This document shows positions 6,594 to 12,442 of a DNA stretch of 12,442 bases, one piece after another. Below the pieces are notes generated by a model, which saw only the letters and a list, made by a program, of their open reading frames with translations, was not told the origin of the DNA and ran no database searches. How positions within the stretch are numbered: position 1 is the stretch's first letter; each line of letters begins with the position of its first letter. The stretch comes from DATEPR01 sp036503065 (GTDB lineage: Bacteria; Actinomycetota; Actinomycetes; Mycobacteriales; Pseudonocardiaceae): assembly GCA_036503065.1 (NCBI GenBank), contig DASXXM010000256.1, forward strand, positions 1 to 12,442, read 5' to 3'. The position numbers were made by a program, and so were the translations under genes.

Positions 6594-6992
6594 CTACTCC
6601 CAGAACAGTCGGGCCTGAGCTTCCGGCAGCGTGGGATCGATCGCCCAGGCACAGTCCTGCCAGATCCGCGCCCGCGTGTAGTCCAGTGCCGCGGCGTCGA
6701 ACCCGATCAGCGGCAGATCCCGGTACGAATGCGCGATCGCCCGCCGATGCATCTCCCGGGCCGCCTCCAACACGGTCGTGCCGGCCAGCAGCAGTTCGGC
6801 CGCCGCACGGCGAACCTCGGCACGGGCCAGGCTCAACCTGGCCCCGAAGGTGTCCCCCGCCTGCTCGCGGAGGTTGGCATTCAGCCGGTTGCGCTTGGCA
6901 TAGTCCAGCCACAGCGCGCTTTTCACGGCCTGCACGTGAAGGTCCTCGTCGTCTTGCGGATCGGCACCACTCTGAGCTGCGCAAACTGTCAT
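6594..6992 (-). CDS. 132-aa hypothetical helical protein, first gene of the MDMPI operon
   Basis: The frame ends at 6594, 5 nt before the 72-aa gene, so the two are almost surely co-transcribed. The ATG at 6992 has no clear ribosome site. A GTG at 6935 has GAGG 8 nt upstream and would remove the acidic first 19 residues, giving 113 aa. Residues from about 23 onward are Arg/Ala/Leu-rich and probably all helical, with a conserved-looking tail (IWQDCAWAIDPTLPEAQARL). I recognise no domain and see no membrane segment. The 178 bp before it are unusually AT-rich, carry a 5-bp stem (7021-7025 with 7031-7035) and probably contain the operon promoter. Confidence 0.72.
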   Translation of the reverse strand: MTVCAAQSGADPQDDEDLHVQAVKSALWLDYAKRNRLNANLREQAGDTFGARLSLARAEVRRAAAELLLAGTTVLEAAREMHRRAIAHSYRDLPLIGFDAAALDYTRARIWQDCAWAIDPTLPEAQARLFWE

Positions 6993-7170
6993 GTGATTGA
7001 AGATAAACGCGCATCAAATCTTGCTATTCGAGCAACCCAACAAATTACGCCCGATGGGTGACAGAAACCATTCCGAGCACCAAGATGAACGTCGAGCAGT
7101 GAGCCCCGAGAACCATCTCCAAGGCGATACTTCGAACCAAATCCTACCAATCATGACGAGATCTGGAAAC

Positions 7171-8832
7171 TCAATGTTGCCGGCCGCGCAGCAGGGACGC
7201 GACGGCCGCGACGACAGCCATCGCCGTTGCCGCGGTGAACACCGTGACCAGGCCCTGGTGGAACGGGCCCGCGACCAGTTCCGGGAAGAACGTGTTGCCG
7301 GTCAACACGGCCGCCTGGTGCGGGGACAGGGTCACGCCGTTGCCGGCAAGCAGATGTCCGATGGGGTTGTTGCCGAGGAACGCGGCGAAAAGGGTGCTCA
7401 CCGGGGGCAGGGCCGCCACATCGTTCGCCGTTGCCAGTGGGACACCCTGTGCATGCAGGCCGGTGGCCATGGTGTGCGGCAAGGTCGTGGCGAGGCCGGT
7501 GATCATCAGGGAGAAGAACACGCCGATGGACAGTGCCGTGCCGGAATTCTGGAACGTGGAACGCATCCCGGACGCGACGCCGCGTTCCGTCGCCGGCACG
7601 CTGCCCATGATCGCGGACGTGTTGGGCGCGGAGAACATGCCTTGCCCGATCCCGCTGAGCAGCAGCAGGGCCGCGAACAACGGGTAGTGGAAGTTCACCG
7701 GCAACGCCAGCAGGCCGAGGAACGCGAGCGCGACCAGGACCAGTCCGCCGGTGGCGAACAGGCGTGCGCCGAAACGGTCGGACAGGATGCCGGACACCGG
7801 GCCGGCGATCAGGAATCCCGCGGTGAGCGGCAACATGTAGATCCCGGCCCACAGCGGTGTCCGCGCGTAGTCGAAGCCGTGCAGCGGCAACCAGATGCCC
7901 TGCAACCAGATGATCAGCATGAACTGCATCCCGCCGCGCGCGATCGCGGTCAGCAGCGCGGCCAGGTTGCCGGCGGCGAACGCCCTGATCCGGAACAGGC
8001 CCAGCCGGAACATCGGCGCGGCCACTCTGGTCTCGACGAAACAGAAGCAGGCCAGGAGGACCACGCCGGCCGCGATACCGCCCAGCACCAACGGATTCTG
8101 CCAGCCGGTGGGATGGCCGCCGTAGGGCTGGATGCCGTACGTGATCGCGGCCAGAATCACCCCGGCACCCGCCGTGAACATGCCCGTACCGAGCCAGTCC
8201 ACCCGGGCCGGCCGGGTCGCGCCGAGTTCGCGCAGGCTGCGGTACGACCAGATGGCGCCCAGCACCCCGATCGGCACGCTGACCCAGAAGACCGCATGCC
8301 AGTCGATCGCGGCCAGCAGACCGCCGGCGAGCAGCCCGAGGAACTGGCCGGCCAGCGCGGTGATCTGGTTGACGCCCAACGCCATCCCGCGCTGCCGGGC
8401 GGGAAACGCGTCGGTGAGGATGGCCGCCGAGTTGCCGGTGAGCATGGCGCCGCCGAACGCCTGGACCACCCGCCAGCCGATCAGCCACAACGCGCCGGGC
8501 CCGCCCGTCAGCGGGTCCAACGACAGGGCCAGCGACGCGCACGCGAAGACGGCGAAACCCGCGTTGTACATCCGTACCCGGCCGAACATGTCGCCCAACC
8601 GCCCGAGCGCGACCACGAGGACGGCCGAGACCAGCAGGTAGCCCAGGATCATCCACAGCAGATAGCTGATGTTGCCCGGTGCGAGCGGATCGAGCCGGAT
8701 ACCGCGGAAGATCGCCGGCAGCGAGATGATCACGATCGAGCCGTCGACGGACGCGATGAACACGCCGAGGGTCGTGTTCGACAGCGCCACCCACTTGTAA
8801 CGCTCGCCGCCAACGGCCGCGCGCCCGCTCAC
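7171..8832 (-). CDS. 14-TM MFS drug/metabolite exporter (DHA2, EmrB/QacA type)
   Basis: The start is the GTG at 8832, with GGTGGA about 6 nt upstream, giving 553 aa. The longer frame to 8943 would run through the promoter. TM1 ends with the DHA2 motif VDGSIVIISLPAI (29-41). Motif A, GRLGDMFGRVRM, is at 77-88. A degenerate motif C region, GQFLGLLAGGLLAAIDWHAV, covers 162-181 and carries WHAVF where relatives usually have WR.IF. About 14 hydrophobic segments fit proton-coupled antiporters of lipophilic drugs or self-made metabolites. The gene has its own promoter at 8855-8883 and a HutC/DasR-type palindrome next to it. It follows LAL2 on the same strand, 139 bp downstream. The substrate cannot be read from sequence. 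Confidence 0.92.
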   Translation of the reverse strand: MSGRAAVGGERYKWVALSNTTLGVFIASVDGSIVIISLPAIFRGIRLDPLAPGNISYLLWMILGYLLVSAVLVVALGRLGDMFGRVRMYNAGFAVFACASLALSLDPLTGGPGALWLIGWRVVQAFGGAMLTGNSAAILTDAFPARQRGMALGVNQITALAGQFLGLLAGGLLAAIDWHAVFWVSVPIGVLGAIWSYRSLRELGATRPARVDWLGTGMFTAGAGVILAAITYGIQPYGGHPTGWQNPLVLGGIAAGVVLLACFCFVETRVAAPMFRLGLFRIRAFAAGNLAALLTAIARGGMQFMLIIWLQGIWLPLHGFDYARTPLWAGIYMLPLTAGFLIAGPVSGILSDRFGARLFATGGLVLVALAFLGLLALPVNFHYPLFAALLLLSGIGQGMFSAPNTSAIMGSVPATERGVASGMRSTFQNSGTALSIGVFFSLMITGLATTLPHTMATGLHAQGVPLATANDVAALPPVSTLFAAFLGNNPIGHLLAGNGVTLSPHQAAVLTGNTFFPELVAGPFHQGLVTVFTAATAMAVVAAVASLLRGRQH

Positions 8833-8854
8833 AGTCGGTCCACCACGTATAGTA

Positions 8855-8883
8855 ACAGTAGCCTTATCAATCCAGCTTGACAA
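8855..8883 (-). promoter_or_regulatory. Sigma70/HrdB-type promoter of the MFS gene
   Basis: On the minus strand, TTGTCA (8878-8883) and TACTGT (8855-8860) are separated by exactly 17 nt. A second -10-like TACTAT lies at 8849-8854. The first pair is close to the vegetative consensus and starts 23 bp before the GTG, giving a very short leader. The local AT-richness contrasts with the flanks. Confidence 0.6.
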
Positions 8884-8891
8884 TCGGCCGC

Positions 8892-8907
8892 AATGGTCTA
8901 GACCACA
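8892..8907. promoter_or_regulatory. DasR-responsive-element-like (HutC/GntR) operator upstream of the MFS gene
   Basis: A perfect 12-bp palindrome, TGGTCTAGACCA, lies at 8894-8905. The 16-bp frame, AATGGTCTAGACCACA, matches 14 of 16 bases of the published Streptomyces dre consensus ACTGGTCTAGACCACT. The core also fits the HutC-subfamily pattern GT-N-TA-N-AC. It sits 10 bp upstream of the MFS -35 element, where a GntR-type repressor or activator could act. The cognate regulator is not in the window. Confidence 0.7.
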
Positions 8908-8971
8908 CTGGCGTCTCGACCCGGCTCTGACCAGCGGACTCAAGGATCACCAAGTCTGGCGCGGGACAGGT

Positions 8972-11869
8972 TCAGTCGTCGTCGCGGGTCAGGTGGGCGA
9001 TCAGGCGCGTTCGGCTTTTCACGCCCAGTTTCGCGTAGATTCTGGACAGGCTGGCCTCGATTGTCCTGGTGGACAGGAACATGCGGGCGGCGATTTCCCG
9101 GTTCGTGTGGCCGGCCAGGATCAGGGTTGTGATGGTGCGTTCTCGTTCGGTCAGGTTGTCCGTGGCGCCGAGGGTGAGCCGGTGGTGGGCCGCGTCGATC
9201 TGGGTTACCAGGGAGCGGGCGCCCGCTCGTTGCGCCGCCGCGCGGGCGCGGGCCAGGTGGGCGTTGGCCGATGTCGGGTCGTCGGCTTCGGCCAGTGCCT
9301 TCGCGGTGAACAGTAGGGCTCTTGCCAGGCTGAGTTGGTCGCCCATCTCGCTGAGCATGGTGATTGCCGGTGCCGCCGCTGCCGCCGCGTCCGCCGGGGA
9401 AGCGGGGAGGGTGGCCCAGGCTTTGGCCAGTAGGGCCAGGCCTCGTTGGCGTCCGGTGTGCAGGGCGGCTGATGCCTCGTCGGCGTGTTTTGCCCAGTCG
9501 GCTGCCTGGTCCGGGTGGCCGAGGGCTATTTCGGCCTCCGTCAACAGTTGCAGCCATTCCACTCTGGCGGCCGTCAGTACCGTGGAGAAATCGCCGCCGT
9601 TCGTGGCGTCCATGATCGCCGCCACGCATTCCCCCGGTTTGCCGGACAGGAACAGGCAGACCGCGCCGGCCAGTCTTACCTGACCCTCGTAGAAGCTCGC
9701 CGTCGACGCGGCAAGACGACCCGCCCTGGCGATCACTTCTTCCGCGCCGGCCACATCCCCTTGCCATGCCATGACGTTTCCCAGGCGCAGCAATGCCATC
9801 AGGACGAACTGGTCGTTGCCGGCCAGCAGCGCCGCGTCCAGCGCGTCCTCCGCGGCCGCGGCCGCGTCGTCCAGGGCGCCGAAGCCGAAGGCACAGGTGG
9901 ACAACAACAGCTTCAGGTACGTGAACACCTGGTGCTGGCCGGTCCGAGCCGCGACGGCCAGGCCGCGGGACACGTGGCGATGGGCCGCGGCCAGGCGGTC
10001 GGCCTGGATGTCGGCCAGGCCGAGCCAGACCGGGATCTCGATCACCGTGCCCAGTTCGGCGTCGGTCAGCGCGTCCACGACCCGGTCGGCCTCTGCCAGG
10101 CGGGACAGGTGTTCCGGGGTGATGGTCTGGCCCGCGGACGTGGCGAGCGCCGTCAGTGCCAGGTTGGCCGCGCGGACGACGGAGCCGACGTCCCGGTCGG
10201 CGACGATCGTGCCGGCCAACGTCTGTGCCGTGGCGAAGTCGCCTGCCAGGACACTCGTCACGACAAGTTCCATCAGCAGGCCGGGGCCCGCGCCGTCGCC
10301 GGGCCGTCGGTCGAGTTCGGCCCGGAGCAGGGCCCGTGCCTCGTCGTGGCGGCCCAGCAGGCGTTCGACGGTCGCGGCCAGGCCGACCAGGCGGGTCCGC
10401 TGTGCTGCCATGTCCGGTGTCACGGCGGCCAGGGCGTCGTGGACGGCCGTTCTGGCCTGGGCCAACTGGCCGGAGCAGTGCAGGGCGGTCACGCGTTCGG
10501 CCAGCATCTCGACGCGGCGGGCGGCCGACGCCTCGTCGACCGGGAGCAGGCGCAGCGCCACGTCCAGCCAGTGCGCCGCGCTGGCCGGGGCGATCCGCAT
10601 GGCCATCGCGGCGGCGTCGGCAAGGCGGTCGATGGCCCAGCGGTTACCGGGGCTGGCGCAGCGGCTCAGATGTTCGGCGATCATCATGTTCGACTCGCCG
10701 CGCAGCGCCAGTTCGTCCACGGCACGGCAGTGCGCGGCCAGCCGCCAGCCGGGCGGGGTGCGCATGTAGACGACGTGCCGCAGCAGCGGATGCCGGTGCC
10801 GCCATCGGGTGCGGTCGGCCAGTGGCCGCAGGAGATCCCGGACCACGAGCGCCGCGAGGGCAACGCGGGCCGCGTCGGGCGGGAGTTCCGCGACCGCGGC
10901 CAGCATGCCCAGATCGGCGTCCTCGCCGGCCACGGCGGCCGCCCGCAGCAAGATCAACTCGGTCTTGGGGAGCGTCGCCAGTTCACGTTGGAACGGGTCG
11001 GCGTCGGCCCAGTGCTCGTCGTCGCCCCTGGCCAGTTCGGTGAGGTAGAGCGGGTTTCCGCCGCTGAGTTGGTACAGCTCCCGCCTGCGGGATGCGGCGA
11101 CACCGGCGCCGAGCAGGGTGTCGGCGTCGGTCCGATTCAGCGGGCCGAGTTCGATGCGGATCGCGTCCCCTGGCACCGGGCCGGTCAGTTCGGCCACCAC
11201 CGCCGGGTCCAGTTGGCGCGGCCGGAACGCCAGCACCAGCAGCACCGGCGCGGCGGGCGGCCTGCGGGCCAGGTAGCGCAACAGGTCCAGGGTGGCGCGG
11301 TCGGCCCAGTGCACGTCGTCGAACGCCACGATGAGGCCGCGACGGCCGGCCAGCGACTCCAGCACGGTGCGGACCGACCGGAACAGCCGGTGCCGTTCCG
11401 CGTCGTGCGGCGGCCACGAATCCGGTTCCAGGGACGGGAACACCTGGGCCAGTTGGCCGATTTCGTCGGGCCGCAGCCGCACGTCGCCTGCCGCGAGTGC
11501 CTCGGCGAGCGGTTCGTCCAGCGCATCGCTGACGGCGGCGAACGGGGCATGCGCCTCGAACTCGGTGGCGCGGCCGACGACCATCGGCACGCCCCGGCCG
11601 GCACCGAGCCCGGCCAGCGCGTCGAGCAGGCCGGACTTGCCGATCCCCGGCTCGCCGACCACGTGCACCACGGGCCGCACGGCGTGCGCGTTCGGCGTCA
11701 GCCGGTCCAGTACGGAGCCGAGTACCGCCAGCTCCGCGCCCCGACCGACGACAGCACAACCCAACCCCGTCCCAGACACGACGGACACGGTACGGCGCCC
11801 AGGACGCGCGCCGAGTACGGCCACGGTAACGAACCGAGACCGAGCGGGACGGTATCGGTCAGAACGCAC
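8972..11869 (-). CDS. LAL2: large ATP-binding LuxR-family (LAL/MalT-like) transcriptional regulator
   Basis: The frame gives 965 aa. The ATPase domain starts near residue 40 (VVGRGAE). Walker A is GEPGIGKS at 72-79 and Walker B is FDDVHWAD at 183-190. A long helical repeat-like middle follows. The C-terminal LuxR HTH is at about 906-962 (LTERERTITTLILAGHTNRE, then RTIEASLSRIYAKLG). The Ser in EASL replaces the His of the usual VEAHL, which LAL1 keeps. It is a paralogue of LAL1 with the same architecture. The start is uncertain: GTG at 11869 lies only 5 bp beyond the terminator palindrome, and GTGs at 11824, 11788 or 11779 leave more room for a promoter. All keep the whole ATPase domain. The target may be the co-directional MFS gene or a distant operon; that is inference. 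Confidence 0.9.
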   Translation of the reverse strand: MRSDRYRPARSRFVTVAVLGARPGRRTVSVVSGTGLGCAVVGRGAELAVLGSVLDRLTPNAHAVRPVVHVVGEPGIGKSGLLDALAGLGAGRGVPMVVGRATEFEAHAPFAAVSDALDEPLAEALAAGDVRLRPDEIGQLAQVFPSLEPDSWPPHDAERHRLFRSVRTVLESLAGRRGLIVAFDDVHWADRATLDLLRYLARRPPAAPVLLVLAFRPRQLDPAVVAELTGPVPGDAIRIELGPLNRTDADTLLGAGVAASRRRELYQLSGGNPLYLTELARGDDEHWADADPFQRELATLPKTELILLRAAAVAGEDADLGMLAAVAELPPDAARVALAALVVRDLLRPLADRTRWRHRHPLLRHVVYMRTPPGWRLAAHCRAVDELALRGESNMMIAEHLSRCASPGNRWAIDRLADAAAMAMRIAPASAAHWLDVALRLLPVDEASAARRVEMLAERVTALHCSGQLAQARTAVHDALAAVTPDMAAQRTRLVGLAATVERLLGRHDEARALLRAELDRRPGDGAGPGLLMELVVTSVLAGDFATAQTLAGTIVADRDVGSVVRAANLALTALATSAGQTITPEHLSRLAEADRVVDALTDAELGTVIEIPVWLGLADIQADRLAAAHRHVSRGLAVAARTGQHQVFTYLKLLLSTCAFGFGALDDAAAAAEDALDAALLAGNDQFVLMALLRLGNVMAWQGDVAGAEEVIARAGRLAASTASFYEGQVRLAGAVCLFLSGKPGECVAAIMDATNGGDFSTVLTAARVEWLQLLTEAEIALGHPDQAADWAKHADEASAALHTGRQRGLALLAKAWATLPASPADAAAAAAPAITMLSEMGDQLSLARALLFTAKALAEADDPTSANAHLARARAAAQRAGARSLVTQIDAAHHRLTLGATDNLTERERTITTLILAGHTNREIAARMFLSTRTIEASLSRIYAKLGVKSRTRLIAHLTRDDD

Positions 11870-11874
11870 AAATC

Positions 11875-11906
11875 ACCGGCCGATCGGAGCGCTCCGATCG
11901 GCCGGT
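11875..11906 (-). terminator. 32-bp perfect palindrome, terminator of the membrane-protein gene
   Basis: Arms 11875-11890 and 11891-11906 are exact reverse complements, with no spacer. It starts 12 bp after the membrane-protein stop at 11919. On the minus strand it is followed by GATTTGTG. Position and stability fit a terminator, but full dyad symmetry also allows an operator role just in front of LAL2. Confidence 0.7.
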
Positions 11907-11918
11907 CGACTCAACTGG

Positions 11919-12437
11919 TCAGACGGTGGGTGGCGTCGGGTTCGCGCCGGGGCCGCGGAACTGCTTGGTCGCCTCGGCGAAGCTCTGGCCGCTGGCCCGG
12001 AACACCAGGTACTGGGACAGTCCGAACAGGATCGCCGCGACAAGTCCCACATACAGTCCGAAGCCGGCGCCGTAGCTGATGCCGGTCTGGGCGAAGCCGT
12101 CGCTGCCGCCGGGCAGGGTCAGCCAGCGGATCAGGATGATGATCAGCGAGAGCGCCGCGACGCCGAGCAGGACGAGCGGCCAGCCGGGCTTGACGACCGG
12201 CACGTTCGCACCGAGTTGTTGCGCCAGCATCAGTCCGGCACCGGCCAACAACAGCAGCAGCGGGAACCAGGCGGCGAAGCCGAGGCTCCACGCGTTGAAC
12301 GAGTAGCCGATCGTGCCGAGGATGCCGGTGCCGGAAAAGGTGTACCACGGCAGGAAGGAGGCGATGAACGCGAGCAGACCCGCGCCGAGTCCGATCCACT
12401 CCGCCTTGGTGACCCGTGCCGGGTCGAAGTTAGCCAT
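11919..12437 (-). CDS. Four-TM conserved actinobacterial membrane protein
   Basis: The product has 172 aa from an ATG at 12437; the ribosome site lies beyond the window edge. A short soluble start (MANFDPARVTKAEW) leads into TM1 at about 15-32, ending in FLPW at 28-31. TM2 is about 53-72, TM3 about 86-106 and TM4 about 121-143. A polar, Pro-rich cytoplasmic-type tail follows. This layout (NFDP..., FLPWY after TM1) is familiar from uncharacterised actinobacterial membrane proteins. No catalytic motif is visible and the function is unknown. The gene ends in the 32-bp palindrome, which should isolate it from LAL2. Confidence 0.82.
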   Translation of the reverse strand: MANFDPARVTKAEWIGLGAGLLAFIASFLPWYTFSGTGILGTIGYSFNAWSLGFAAWFPLLLLLAGAGLMLAQQLGANVPVVKPGWPLVLLGVAALSLIIILIRWLTLPGGSDGFAQTGISYGAGFGLYVGLVAAILFGLSQYLVFRASGQSFAEATKQFRGPGANPTPPTV

Positions 12438-12442
12438 CAGTG

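Noticed and set aside
5606..6652. Extended 348-aa form of the MDMPI gene
   Set aside because: The first 94 residues are low-complexity and overlap the 72-aa gene. The ATG at 6370 coincides with the family's normal N-terminus.
6997..8880. A 627-codon plus-strand frame antisense to the MFS gene
   Set aside because: Composition is Gln/Glu/Arg/His-rich, typical of antisense to a hydrophobic protein. The minus strand encodes clear MFS motifs.
9485..12079. An 864-codon plus-strand frame antisense to LAL2
   Set aside because: Composition is Gln/Gly/Arg-rich with no domains and it lies opposite a clear LAL gene; an antisense shadow.

Overview
The window is very GC-rich, with strong G/C bias at third codon positions, GTG starts and a mycothiol-dependent enzyme family. 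This points to an actinomycete. The two giant LuxR regulators and the overall gene style suggest Pseudonocardiales (Amycolatopsis/Kutzneria-like), but that placement is inference. I see no rRNA, tRNA, CRISPR array, transposase or prophage gene.

Layout. (1) Positions 1-522 (minus) hold the first 174 codons of an ECF-type sigma factor that runs off the left edge. (2) Upstream of it, on the same strand, is an 83-residue acidic small protein (838-1089). It carries two near-identical copies of an 11-residue motif at its C-terminus and looks like a repeat-containing peptide precursor. A strong hairpin terminator separates the two genes. (3) A 644-bp divergent intergenic region (1090-1733) is full of inverted repeats and has one ECF-promoter-like sequence. 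(4) LAL1 (1734-4694, plus) is a 986-aa LuxR-family ATPase regulator whose N-terminus is a five-unit 15-bp tandem repeat containing several in-frame ATGs. (5) Convergent to it, on the minus strand, is a small flavoprotein of the phosphopantothenoylcysteine decarboxylase fold (4928-5443). Next comes a tightly packed three-gene operon read right to left: a 132-aa orphan, a 72-aa orphan and a mycothiol-dependent maleylpyruvate isomerase-family enzyme. (6) A 14-TM DHA2-type MFS exporter (7171-8832, minus) has a good promoter and, just upstream, a perfect TGGTCTAGACCA palindrome matching the DasR (dre)/HutC-type GntR operator. (7) LAL2 (8972-11869, minus) is a second 965-aa LuxR-type ATPase regulator. 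(8) A four-TM membrane protein (11919-12437, minus) ends in a 32-bp perfect palindrome that abuts LAL2.

How the parts may work together: this is a regulator-rich accessory region with two LAL paralogues, a sigma factor, an exporter under a likely GntR/HutC-type (DasR-like) repressor, and thiol/flavin-linked small enzymes. It resembles the border of a specialised-metabolite or stress-response locus, but no core biosynthetic gene is visible. The most novel element is the repeat-bearing small protein next to the sigma factor.
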